Of a DNA stretch of 42,964 nucleotides, positions 35,389 through 42,964 are shown piece by piece (the stretch's first letter is position 1; each line of letters begins with the position of its first letter). The stretch comes from Armatimonadota bacterium (lineage in GTDB: Bacteria > Armatimonadota > UBA5829). A program made the translations under genes and the position numbers. Below the pieces are notes generated by a model. That model was not told the DNA's origin. It was given only the letters and a program-made list of their open reading frames with translations, and searched no databases. The stretch lies in the NCBI GenBank assembly GCA_012522575.1, contig JAAYKE010000004.1, forward strand, positions 1-42,964. Direction: 5' to 3'.

Positions 35389-35673
35389 TTACTGCACTAT
35401 CGCATAGATGGAGTCCTGGTCGAGGATGACATATTCCTTGCCTCCGACCGTAACCTCGGTGCCGCCATACTTGGCAAAAATCACCTTGTCGCCCTTTTTG
35501 ACTGCCATCTCCGCGCGAGAACCATTGTCCAGCACCTTTCCGGGTCCGACCGCGATTACCACGCCTTCTTGCGGCTTCTTTTTCGCGGTGTCGGGAAGGA
35601 TAATTCCGCCCGGGCTAGTTTCCTCGCCCTCGAGCGGCTCCACGACTACCTTGTCAGCCAACGGCTTAATCAT
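35389..35673 (-). CDS. groES: co-chaperonin GroES
   Basis: The GroEL lid protein, 94 residues. The start IKPLADKVVVEPLE, the mobile-loop region EETSPGGIILPDTAKKKPQEG, GKVLDNGSR and the end DQDSIYAIV are typical. ATG 35673 is the true start, with AGGAGGTGG eight bases upstream; the frame is open to 35736 but that is leader sequence between CIRCE and the Shine-Dalgarno. Confidence 0.97.
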   Translation of the reverse strand: MIKPLADKVVVEPLEGEETSPGGIILPDTAKKKPQEGVVIAVGPGKVLDNGSRAEMAVKKGDKVIFAKYGGTEVTVGGKEYVILDQDSIYAIVQ

Positions 35674-35751
35674 TCTTGATTCCACCTCCTGTTTGAATAT
35701 TCGCATTTGGATCGTGAGCCAAAACTCATGATCCATTCGGAGCGTTTTTCA

Positions 35752-35778
35752 TTAGCACTCTACCCTAAAGAGTGCCAA
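35752..35778 (-). promoter_or_regulatory. CIRCE operator (HrcA binding site)
   Basis: TTAGCACTC, nine bases, GAGTGCCAA: one mismatch to the consensus inverted repeat. It lies four bases downstream of the -10, overlapping the transcription start, as expected for HrcA repression of groESL. Confidence 0.95.
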
Positions 35779-35781
35779 ACT

Positions 35782-35810
35782 ATTTTAATGAACAGGAATT
35801 TTCTTGTCAA
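35782..35810 (-). promoter_or_regulatory. groESL promoter
   Basis: On the minus strand TTGACA (35810-35805), 17 bases, TAAAAT (35787-35782). It is adjacent to the CIRCE element. Confidence 0.88.
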
Positions 35811-35842
35811 GAGATAAAGTAAGTAAATACAGGAGGTCTGAT

Positions 35843-36694
35843 ATGAAGCCAAGGATTGTTATCGCATTTGCGGTGGTATTTTTATTTCTCGCGTCGTGTG
35901 CGCATAGCGCGGCCAAGCCATTGCCTGCGCCAAAGATCACTTCTATTACTTTTTCGGCTCCGTCGCCATTGAAAGCCGGGGATATAATTACGGTCGATAT
36001 GTTGGGAACTCCGGGCTGCAATGCCGCATTTGCCGTGAAAGATTTCATCTCCGTGGTTAAGATGAAGGAAATGTCGCAGGGTTCTTACCGCGGAACAGCA
36101 ACGGCTCCCAAAGATAAAGTGGTTAATAATGCGCCGTTGATCGGATATCTGGGCAGGGATGGAGTCCACGCGCCACCTATGCAGGCAAGCCGACTCATTA
36201 CCGTGGCTGGTAACAAACCGACGGCTCCCCCGCCCTCCGAAGCTTCCAGACCAGCCACGGTCACTCAGCCCAGTAAACTGCCTGCGGTTAAGCCCGAACC
36301 GGCTCCCGCGCCTGCGCCTAAAGAAGTGAAGAGCAAACCCGCCGCAACTCCGGCTCCTGCGGCTACTGCCAAATCCGGCAAAATTGTTCTTTCCGGCCCG
36401 GCTGATGGCTCCGTTGTTCGAAATGCGATAGTTGTAGCGGGCAAAGCGGATCCCGGCAGCTCCCTGAGAGTAGAAATTACATACTCCAATCGGCTATCCG
36501 GAATATTGAGGCTGGCCGGCTGGGTCACGTCGCAGACTATCACAGTAGACAAAAATGGAGACTTTAAGGCAGGTCCGATGGCATTGGATGGACCGCTGGC
36601 AACTAGTGGCTTGATATTTTCTATCAAAATATACTATGCCGACCGAGCAGATCACAGCACTGTATCGGTAAAGGTGATTGGTCAAAAAGATTGA
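35843..36694 (+). CDS. putative lipoprotein with Pro/Ala linker and Ig-like domains
   Basis: A 283-residue exported protein. The N-terminus has a lipoprotein signal peptide with lipobox LASC (Cys at about residue 19). An N-terminal beta domain of ~100 residues is followed by a low-complexity linker rich in Pro, Ala and Lys (about 125-185), then a second beta domain beginning VLSGPADGSVVRNAIVVAG, which resembles bacterial Ig-like (Big/Gmad2-type) modules. Function unknown; cell-surface tethering is inferred. ATG 35843 has AGGAGGT six bases upstream. Confidence 0.75.
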   Translation: MKPRIVIAFAVVFLFLASCAHSAAKPLPAPKITSITFSAPSPLKAGDIITVDMLGTPGCNAAFAVKDFISVVKMKEMSQGSYRGTATAPKDKVVNNAPLIGYLGRDGVHAPPMQASRLITVAGNKPTAPPPSEASRPATVTQPSKLPAVKPEPAPAPAPKEVKSKPAATPAPAATAKSGKIVLSGPADGSVVRNAIVVAGKADPGSSLRVEITYSNRLSGILRLAGWVTSQTITVDKNGDFKAGPMALDGPLATSGLIFSIKIYYADRADHSTVSVKVIGQKD

Positions 36695-36761
36695 TGCGGC
36701 TATTTTCAACTTGCGTATATCGGCGCGATAATGTGCGCGTGAAACTGTTGTGGTGCCCAAG

Positions 36762-37610
36762 ATGAGGTTCAGAAACGGCTTCAGATTTGCACGAGAGGTC
36801 TGGCAGGGCTTCACTGGACGCAATGGGTTTCTGCTCGCCGCTGCGGTCAGTTTCTACACCTTTTTATCGTTGTTTCCCTTGTTGCTTGTCGCCGTCGGTA
36901 TTCTTGGATACATATTGCGTTCCCCTGAGCACGCAGAAGCCATATTGACTCATTTTCTTGGCAGAGTGGTTATTGGCACTGTTGCAATAGACATCGTAAC
37001 AAGCGTTCTTCAAGGCAGAGAAGCGGCCACGGGAATCGGAATAGTGTTGCTTTTGTGGGCGGGGATGGCTGCGGCGCTTATGCTTGAGCAGGCGGTCAAT
37101 CTGGTTTGGGACTCTCCTTTAAGGCAGGGATATTTCAAGCGACGCGCCGTTGCGCTGCTTGTGTTGATATTGGTCGGCGCTTTGATCACTGTTTCCTTTG
37201 GAATCACGGCGCTGGTTCATATCGTGCGCCAACTCAGCCCAAGCTATGTATCATCGCTGTCCGTGGTGTGGAAGTTATTAGGCCACCTCGTCGCGGCTCT
37301 GGCTTCGGTCGGACTCTTCACGATGGTGTATAAAATCCTGCCCACCACCCGCGCTCCACTTCGGGTCGCGCTGGCAGGAGGGTTATTCAGCGGCATACTT
37401 TGGGAAATAGCCAAGCAGATATTTACATTTTATGTTGTACACTTTGCAGCCTACAGCAGGGTATATGGCCCGCTCGCAGGAGTTATGCTGCTGTTGATTT
37501 GGATAAACTACAGCTCCGTGATTGCCATATTGGGAGCGGGGTTTGCATCGCATTGCCATGCAAAATATCGAGATAATCAGAGGCTGACGGACAACTCAAA
37601 ACCGAAATAA
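36762..37610 (+). CDS. YihY/BrkB family inner membrane protein
   Basis: A polytopic protein of 282 residues with about six membrane helices. FTGRNGFLLAAAVSFYTFLSLFPLLL at the N-terminus and the C-terminal AGVMLLLIWINYSSVIAILGAGF are family signatures. The family was once called RNase BN, but that activity was assigned to another protein; its real role is unclear. ATG 36762 is chosen; GTG 36750 is also in frame and no clear Shine-Dalgarno decides between them. Confidence 0.9.
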   Translation: MRFRNGFRFAREVWQGFTGRNGFLLAAAVSFYTFLSLFPLLLVAVGILGYILRSPEHAEAILTHFLGRVVIGTVAIDIVTSVLQGREAATGIGIVLLLWAGMAAALMLEQAVNLVWDSPLRQGYFKRRAVALLVLILVGALITVSFGITALVHIVRQLSPSYVSSLSVVWKLLGHLVAALASVGLFTMVYKILPTTRAPLRVALAGGLFSGILWEIAKQIFTFYVVHFAAYSRVYGPLAGVMLLLIWINYSSVIAILGAGFASHCHAKYRDNQRLTDNSKPK

Positions 37611-37626
37611 CAAATTGTTTGCTCTA

Positions 37627-37655
37627 TTGCGTTTTGGATTTCGAGCAATTATACT
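37627..37655 (+). promoter_or_regulatory. candidate promoter of the RRM gene
   Basis: TTGCGT at 37627-37632, 17 bases, then TATACT at 37650-37655. This would give a leader of about 85 bases before the TTG start at 37749. Confidence 0.4.
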
Positions 37656-37748
37656 TTTCAAGGTTATGTCGTTTTATGGAGGCCGGGTCGAAAAAGATAC
37701 CTTAATCCATACAAATTTCGGGATTTGCCCGGAAGGAAGGCTAATATC

Positions 37749-38015
37749 TTGGCAGATAAATCATTGTATGTGGGCAACTTGCCTTACAGAGCTACGGAAG
37801 ATGAGGTTCGCGCACTCTTTGAGCCGTTTGGGCCGATAGGTGAGGTCCGAATCATCGAGAATAAGGGTTTTGGCTTTATCGATATTCCTGAGGAGAATGC
37901 TGCTGCGGCAATTGAGGCTACGAACGGTCAGGAACTTGGCGGAAGGGCTTTGATGGTCAATGAAGCGCGTCCGCGCACTGACAGGCCAGGCGGCGGGTCG
38001 AGTCGACGCTGGTAG
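37749..38015 (+). CDS. RRM-domain RNA-binding protein
   Basis: An 88-residue single RNA-recognition-motif protein. RNP2 is SLYVGNLPY and RNP1 is KGFGFIDI, with the usual beta-alpha-beta spacing. The tail is Arg/Gly/Ser rich (RPGGGSSRRW), like bacterial and cyanobacterial cold-responsive Rbp proteins. The start is TTG 37749, chosen because GGAAGGAAGG lies at 37731-37740; the frame is open to 37725 but those codons precede the ribosome site. It probably acts as an RNA chaperone. Confidence 0.9.
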   Translation: MADKSLYVGNLPYRATEDEVRALFEPFGPIGEVRIIENKGFGFIDIPEENAAAAIEATNGQELGGRALMVNEARPRTDRPGGGSSRRW

Positions 38016-38101
38016 ATAGCAGCGCATGTGAAGACCACCTGCGCACGTCTGATTTAATATATAACCTAAAGTTGCACGGAGTTATGAGGACAGAGCAGTT
38101 T

Positions 38102-38683
38102 TTACTGTTGCTTGCTCTGAATGGATTTCAAATAATCTTCTTCGGCCTTCTCCAAATCCTGTGCACTTGGTCGTCCGCTGCCGGAAGATTCCTCGCTTGC
38201 GGCTGTCTGATCTTTGTTATCATCAATGGAATTCGGAGCCGCACGCGGCTCCGAATTCTTTGCGGGTTCCTTTTTGGAACCAGCCGAACCATTTGTCTCA
38301 CTTGATTCCTCAGACTTGGCGGCGCGCTTCCCGCCTGTGGGCTTATCGCCTTTGTTATGCTCCAGTTCCTTGACGGATGTGAGTATTTTGTAGCTGAGCT
38401 TCAACTGTTTCTGCTCCGCCGTCAGTCGACCTCTCGCCTCCCCTGACAAACCCTCCAGCCATCGTTTCTTTTCAGCTTCCTGCAGTGCCAGATGGCGCTC
38501 TCTGGCGGCTTCGCTCAGCGATTCCAAGTCGATATCGACGCAAACCGACCCATCTTCGTAGATCGTATCCACCGAGCCGGTCAATCCGCCAAAATATGAA
38601 TAATAGAGATCGTTCTTTTCATCATCGGCAGTTGTTTCACGAGTTATAACGCGCACTTTGTCGCCCGCTTTGAATGATGCCAT
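38102..38683 (-). CDS. KOW/SH3-like protein with charged tail
   Basis: A 193-residue hydrophilic protein I cannot name. The first ~60 residues (FKAGDKVRVI, then GGLTGSVDTIYEDGSVCVDID) look like a small SH3/KOW-type beta barrel. The middle is a Glu/Lys-rich helix and the last ~80 residues are low-complexity Ser/Glu/Lys. GGAGGACAAGC precedes ATG 38683. Two inverted repeats fall inside the coding part for the disordered tail. Confidence 0.72.
   Translation of the reverse strand: MASFKAGDKVRVITRETTADDEKNDLYYSYFGGLTGSVDTIYEDGSVCVDIDLESLSEAARERHLALQEAEKKRWLEGLSGEARGRLTAEQKQLKLSYKILTSVKELEHNKGDKPTGGKRAAKSEESSETNGSAGSKKEPAKNSEPRAAPNSIDDNKDQTAASEESSGSGRPSAQDLEKAEEDYLKSIQSKQQ
38229..38258. repeat. 30-bp palindrome inside a coding region
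   Basis: GAATTCGGAGCCGC and GCGGCTCCGAATTC form a perfect 14-bp stem around a two-base centre. It lies in the sequence encoding the disordered tail of the KOW-like protein. A second hairpin, GGTTCC-TTTTT-GGAACC, lies just beside it at 38265-38281. Confidence 0.9.
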
Positions 38684-38891
38684 GCTTGTCCTCCATCTCA
38701 ATTTCCAAGCACATGATAACACTTCCCGCGTCGGATTTCACGCAAATAATAATATGTGTTTGCGTGTCATATTATTTAATATCTACGACGATATTCGTTG
38801 AGATGCGGAAAATACTTTTAGAGGGTTGTTGCACAAATCTATCGTTGAATTACAGAGCTATTGTAATTGCACGGGGAGGACAGCATCGGGT

Positions 38892-39155
38892 ATGAGGCTC
38901 AGTGAATATGATATTTGCGACTTGCACGCAAGACTAGGCTTGGGATTGAGCTTCACACGTTTGATCTGGTTGGTTAATTTTCTCGCAATTATCTTAAGCG
39001 TATGGTGTCATCGCTACGACATCACACTTCTTGCAATCTTCACCTGGCTATGTTCACTGGTGGCCAGCGCCATCATCCACAAGGCTTGCCATTCACTGGA
39101 AGCCGACAAACACCCCGCCCAAACTCCTGCCGAAGAACACAGCGAAGCGTTCTAG
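38892..39155 (+). CDS. small membrane protein, two helices
   Basis: An 87-residue protein with an N-terminal amphipathic region, two hydrophobic segments (LIWLVNFLAIILSVW and LLAIFTWLCSLVASAII) and a short polar tail. No family recognised. GGAGGA lies 11 bases before ATG 38892. Its end overlaps the stop of the convergent carB gene by four bases. Confidence 0.55.
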   Translation: MRLSEYDICDLHARLGLGLSFTRLIWLVNFLAIILSVWCHRYDITLLAIFTWLCSLVASAIIHKACHSLEADKHPAQTPAEEHSEAF

Positions 39156-42100
39156 TGTGTTTGTTCCAGTTCCTGAATACTGTAAACCTCGGTCTCGTGG
39201 TCTGCTGCAACTCTCAATCCGTTTATAGTCGCCTTGGCTCCGGCTATTGTCGTAATAATCGGTATTCCGCCTGCTACTACGGCGCTTCGTATGGCTACCT
39301 CGTGTTTTCGAGGCCGTTTCCCGCTCGGAGTATTGATAATAAGGGCTAGTTCATTGTTTTTAACCAGGTCAGTTGCGTCGGGTCGCCCCTCCCCAATCTT
39401 GGATATGGTCCTGGTTTTCACGCCTTTTTTGCGGATCAACTCAGCCGTTCCGCGTGTAGCTGCAATCTCAAATCCGAGCGCATTCAAGCTGGCCGCCACC
39501 TCTCCGATATCGGTCTTATCCGGGTTGGCCACGCTTACAAATACCGTCCCGCTGTGGGTCAAATTTTGACCTGCGGCGATCTCCGCTTTCATATATGCAT
39601 TGCCAAAATCAGCGTTGGCTCCCATTACCGCGCCGGTCGATTTCATCTCAGGACCTAACACTACATCTACTCCGGCAAAACGAGCGAACGGGAAAACCGC
39701 TTCCCTGACAGAGACCTGCCTAGGCGCAATATCCTGAGTGATCCCCTGCTCCTCAAGAGACCTGCCAAGCATAACCCTAGTCGCAACCATAGACCAGTCA
39801 ACTCCCACTGCTTTGCTGACAAATGGGATTGTCAATGAAGCGGCTGGATATGCCTGCAACACGTATATCCTGTCCTGCTTGACAGCAAAGTGGATGTTTA
39901 TAAATCCGCGTATGTTAAGCCTGGTTGCCAGCGATCGCGACTGCCTGCGGATATCATCAATCACTTCCTCGGTAAGGCTGAAATGTGGCAACGAGGCCGC
40001 GCTGTCGCCGGAATGCACGCCTGCCTGTTCAATGCGCTCCATCAATCCACATATCACAGCCTGCTTGCCGTCACAAATCACATCAGCATCAACGCCGACT
40101 GCATCTTCAAGAAACTTTTCTATGATCACCGGATAATCGGATGCGGATCGCGGGTCGGCCTGGTAATACTCATTTAGATCGGCGTCGTCATATATTATCT
40201 CTATTGCTCTGCGGCACGAACTCTCCGCAGGTTGCGCCAAAACAGGGTAGCCGATGCTTGCAGCAAAGGAAAGCGCGTCGTCGATGGATGTCACCACGGC
40301 TCTAGCGGTCTGCGTCAAGCCCAACTCCTTCATTATATCGCTCAATATCTCCGGGCTGACGGCATCACTCAAATCCTCAACGGATGTTCCCAATACACGA
40401 ACTCCCGCAGCGTCAAGCGTCTTGCTCAGGTCTAAAGCACTCTGACCGCCCATCTGAACGATCACACCCATCGGATTCTCATAGCCGATTACTTCGAGAA
40501 CATCTTCTGCGGTCAAGGGTTCGATGTAGAGGCTGTCACACAAGCCGAGGTCTGTGGAAAACGCCTGTGGATTGCAATTGATTACGATGGAAGAACAGCC
40601 TGCATCGTTGAGAGCCGCTATCGAATGGGCGCAGCAATAATCAAAGCCCATACCCTGGCCTACGCGATTTGGCCCGCCTGTGAGGATAAGAATCTTATTT
40701 GATGCGCTCTGAGAATCAGAAGATTGGATGTTTGAGTAGGTCGAAAAAAATGCCCTGCCGGAATTTACTGCACCAAAGCGCGGTTTGATGCCCAATACAT
40801 TTCGTCGTAGTCGCACCTGGTCCTCAGTCGTCTCCAACAAATACGCCAACTGGACATCGGAATAGCCATGTGTTTTGGCCTCATTGAGCGTCGCCGCTGA
40901 TATGCTGACGAGTGACTGGCCGGAGAGCTTTGTCTCAAATTCTATGAGTTCGCGGATGTTGCCAATAATCCAGCGGTCAATCCCGCTACAGGCGTTGATG
41001 TCCGCATCGGCCATGCCATACTCCAAAGCTCGACGCAAATGAAAAAGCCTGGCCGGGTTCGGTTGTGCGAGCTTCGAGCGAATCGCGCCTGTATCGGCGA
41101 CATCATTGGCAGTTTCCATACCGTCTGATCCAAGTCCCCAGCGACCGTTCCCCAGGGACCTGATTCCCTTTTGCAGGGCTTCTTTGAAGCTGCTCCCGAA
41201 AGCGATCACTTCGCCAATGGATTTCATCGAGGTATCCAGCGTATCGTCGGCATCGGCAAATTTTTCAAAGTCAAAGCGTGGCAGCCTTATGCAGAAATAA
41301 TTATTAGATGGAGCGAAATTCTTTGCCTCGGATATCTCATCTATGTTAAGTCCCGCAGCCAGCAGAGAGGCAATTTTGCTAATCGGCAAGCCGGTGATCT
41401 TCTCAGCAAGAGCCGAGCAACGTGATGCGCCCGGATGAGCGCCCAATATGACCGCATCTCCCTGCGCAGAATCCACCGCAAACATTATGCTCAGCTCACC
41501 TATTACGCCGACTGCATCCGCGACCTCCCTTGCAAGCTTATCCAGATTAGCCATCTGAGGTTCGGAAAGTGTCTGCACCGGGGAGATAGTGATCGAATCG
41601 CCACCGTGTATCCCAAGAGGATCGAGACGCTCCATACTCGCAATCGAAAGCACTGAGCCGCTGCAATCCCTTATAACTACATACTCGATACCTTTACAAT
41701 GCAGCATTGGCTTTTCGATCAATGCCTGATGAATGGGACTCGTCTCCAGGGCGACGGAGAGCATGCGCATATACTCTTCTCTATTGTAGGCAATTGCACT
41801 ACCCGCGCCAGCAAGCGAATATGATGGCCTCAGAATTGCCGGAAAACCGAGATCATCAATTATTTTCATTCCTTCATCAATAGATCCTGCGACTCCACTT
41901 TGGGGAACCGGCAGCCCGGACTGAGCCATCGTCTCCTTAAAAAGCCTTCTGTCCTCGCATTTTGCTATTGTTTTGTCGTCAGATCCGATCATCTCAACTC
42001 CAAAACGAGAAAGCGCGCCATTGCGTTGCAGTTGCATGCTCAAATGCATGGCTACAGTCCCGCTTGCGCTTGCAAATAGCGCGCAGGGAGCTTCTTTTTC

Positions 42101-42334
42101 GATAATCTGCACGATAGATGCGGAAGTCAGAGGCTCGATGTATGTTCGGTTGGCTGCCTTAATATCGGTGAGGTGTGCGTCAGGGTTCGAATCCACCGCA
42201 ACGACTTCATAGCCTATATCCATCAAAGTCTTTGAAGCAATGGTTGCGGCACAGTCGGACTGTCCTGCCTGGCCGATTATCACCGGCCCGCCGCCTATGA
42301 TCATAATTTTCTGAATATCCGTTCTTTTAGGCAT
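39152..42334 (-). CDS. carbamoyl-phosphate synthase large-chain homologue with degenerate active sites
   Basis: A full-length 1060-residue CarB homologue: two ATP-grasp halves and a C-terminal MGS-like regulatory domain (about 930-1060, INTPSGKRPR). The fold motifs MPKRTDI, GGPNRVGQG, EQAGVHSGDS and GPEMKSTG are retained. However, the metal-binding motif of the first half, EMNPR in E. coli, reads GAHPG (~297), with NVQFAV as SIMFAV. In the second half EVNPR reads QAYPA (~823), NVQFAV reads NIHFAV, and RPSYVLGG reads QPAESSCR. Both sites thus seem unable to bind Mg-ATP normally. The frame is intact with no stops. No carA or pyr gene is adjacent. It is probably a non-catalytic paralogue or one with a changed role. 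Confidence 0.85.
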   Translation of the reverse strand: MPKRTDIQKIMIIGGGPVIIGQAGQSDCAATIASKTLMDIGYEVVAVDSNPDAHLTDIKAANRTYIEPLTSASIVQIIEKEAPCALFASASGTVAMHLSMQLQRNGALSRFGVEMIGSDDKTIAKCEDRRLFKETMAQSGLPVPQSGVAGSIDEGMKIIDDLGFPAILRPSYSLAGAGSAIAYNREEYMRMLSVALETSPIHQALIEKPMLHCKGIEYVVIRDCSGSVLSIASMERLDPLGIHGGDSITISPVQTLSEPQMANLDKLAREVADAVGVIGELSIMFAVDSAQGDAVILGAHPGASRCSALAEKITGLPISKIASLLAAGLNIDEISEAKNFAPSNNYFCIRLPRFDFEKFADADDTLDTSMKSIGEVIAFGSSFKEALQKGIRSLGNGRWGLGSDGMETANDVADTGAIRSKLAQPNPARLFHLRRALEYGMADADINACSGIDRWIIGNIRELIEFETKLSGQSLVSISAATLNEAKTHGYSDVQLAYLLETTEDQVRLRRNVLGIKPRFGAVNSGRAFFSTYSNIQSSDSQSASNKILILTGGPNRVGQGMGFDYCCAHSIAALNDAGCSSIVINCNPQAFSTDLGLCDSLYIEPLTAEDVLEVIGYENPMGVIVQMGGQSALDLSKTLDAAGVRVLGTSVEDLSDAVSPEILSDIMKELGLTQTARAVVTSIDDALSFAASIGYPVLAQPAESSCRRAIEIIYDDADLNEYYQADPRSASDYPVIIEKFLEDAVGVDADVICDGKQAVICGLMERIEQAGVHSGDSAASLPHFSLTEEVIDDIRRQSRSLATRLNIRGFINIHFAVKQDRIYVLQAYPAASLTIPFVSKAVGVDWSMVATRVMLGRSLEEQGITQDIAPRQVSVREAVFPFARFAGVDVVLGPEMKSTGAVMGANADFGNAYMKAEIAAGQNLTHSGTVFVSVANPDKTDIGEVAASLNALGFEIAATRGTAELIRKKGVKTRTISKIGEGRPDATDLVKNNELALIINTPSGKRPRKHEVAIRSAVVAGGIPIITTIAGAKATINGLRVAADHETEVYSIQELEQTH

Positions 42335-42447
42335 TATGGACTATCCCCCGCCCGCTATAAGTCTTATGTTTTTGAAATGACTTCATCTGGTTATTCTTGC
42401 AGATGCAGATTCCCTTCAGGAATTACATTGGAAGCGTAGAAAAGTAA

Positions 42448-42859
42448 ATGAGCGAGTCTATAAGCCGGGTTCTGTCCTACTGCAAATGCAGTATGGGTGA
42501 TCATCTATCTAGGACGCATGTTGCCATGCGCCTCAAGCGGCGACACCCGGGAGGTCAGCGGGCAGCTTCAGCCCTCCCCTATTCGGCCTTGCTCCGGATG
42601 GGGTTTACCAAGCCTCCGCCTCACGACGGAGCTGGTGGTCTCTTACACCACCGTTTCAGCTTTCCTTGACTCACTGAGTTCCAAGCGTCAGGCTAATAAT
42701 ACATACCTCGCACTCTTCCCTTATGAAATCAAGGGTTTTCTTTTCTGTGGCACTTTCCCTGGCCCAAATAATGGACCGGTTGCCGCTGGCAACCATCCTG
42801 CCCTGTGGAGCCCGGACTTTCCTCGTCGATTTCTCGACGCGATCACCCGACTCGCTCAT
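42448..42859 (-). ncRNA. rnpB: RNase P RNA (class A)
   Basis: The catalytic RNA of tRNA 5' maturation. The minus strand shows GAGGAAAGTCCGGGCTCC near the 5' end and ACAGAACCCGGCTTA near the 3' end, the universal conserved segments. The ends pair as P1: ATGAGCGAGTC with GACTCGCTCAT, an 11-bp perfect stem that sets the boundaries. The length of about 412 nt is normal for class A. It lies between carB and an rRNA operon end. The 113 bases between it and carB hold no clear promoter. Confidence 0.95.
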
Positions 42860-42895
42860 CTACATGGTAACAGTATATATATCCCCTTACAAGCA

Positions 42896-42923
42896 AAAGC
42901 CCCCGCAATATTGCGGAGGCTTT
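42896..42923 (-). terminator. terminator after the 5S rRNA gene
   Basis: AAAGCC-C-CCGCAA, TA, TTGCGG-A-GGCTTT forms a 12-bp stem with one C/A mismatch. It follows the 5S rRNA end on the minus strand, with a short T tail. Confidence 0.8.
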
Positions 42924-42930
42924 ATAAATA

Positions 42931-42964
42931 ATCCTGGCAACGACCTATTTTCCCGAGGCCTAAC
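42931..42964 (-). rRNA. rrf: 5S rRNA, 3' end only
   Basis: The minus-strand sequence ending GGTCGTTGCCAGGAT, with GGGAAAATAGGTCG before it, matches the 3' part of bacterial 5S rRNA (compare GAGAGTAGGTCGCCGCCAGG). The gene runs off the window edge. It indicates that a leftward rRNA operon ends here. Confidence 0.8.

Overview
The window looks like chromosome of an anaerobic, fermentative bacterium, probably Armatimonadota or a neighbouring lineage. This is inferred from a type II prepilin-like protein with a FLDGHA tail, a DUF6785-type membrane protein, a GH71/99-like secreted protein and a very large [FeFe]-hydrogenase locus; no taxonomic marker was compared. Start codons include several TTG and GTG, with clear Shine-Dalgarno sequences. 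No tRNA, CRISPR array or insertion sequence was seen.

Left part (1-16.2 kb): ordinary chromosomal genes. These are mannose-6-phosphate isomerase, a convergent cysteine desulfurase, a SpoIIE-type phosphatase, a zinc-ribbon protein, YebC/TACO1, a NarL-type sensor kinase and regulator pair, a small membrane protein, a prepilin-like protein, FtsY with a GT2 glycosyltransferase, HemL, a DUF6785-like membrane protein, and a secreted GH71/99-like protein with a CBM9-like tail.

Centre (16.2-30.4 kb): one leftward run of 13 genes behind a full-consensus sigma70 promoter (TTGACA-N17-TATAAT). Promoter-proximal genes form a probable signalling cassette: two DRTGG proteins, an RsbW-like ATPase, a HydS-like H-cluster protein with altered motifs, a PHP phosphoesterase, a GHKL ATPase and a thioredoxin-like ferredoxin. 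Two complete hydrogenase modules follow. Module 2 (first transcribed) has HydC, HydA and a 1013-residue HydB fused to a GltD/NfnB-like NADPH oxidoreductase. Module 1 has HydC, HydA and a HydB whose N-terminal thioredoxin-like domain has lost the expected cluster cysteines. A divergent gene for an HTH/coiled-coil protein starts on the other side of the promoter.

Right part (30.5-42.96 kb): the HTH gene and two ankyrin-repeat genes created by a 1161-bp tandem duplication that also left a broken copy of the HTH gene's 3' end. Next come groES-groEL under a CIRCE operator, a lipoprotein, a YihY/BrkB membrane protein, an RRM RNA-binding protein, a KOW/SH3-like protein and a small membrane protein. 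A full-length carB homologue lacks the metal-binding residues of both ATP-grasp sites and has no adjacent carA. The window ends with rnpB (RNase P RNA), a terminator and the 3' end of a 5S rRNA gene, so an rRNA operon lies just outside.

The most interesting items are the HydB-GltD fusion inside a double hydrogenase operon with its own signalling cassette, the cysteine-less HydB paralogue, and the degenerate CarB.
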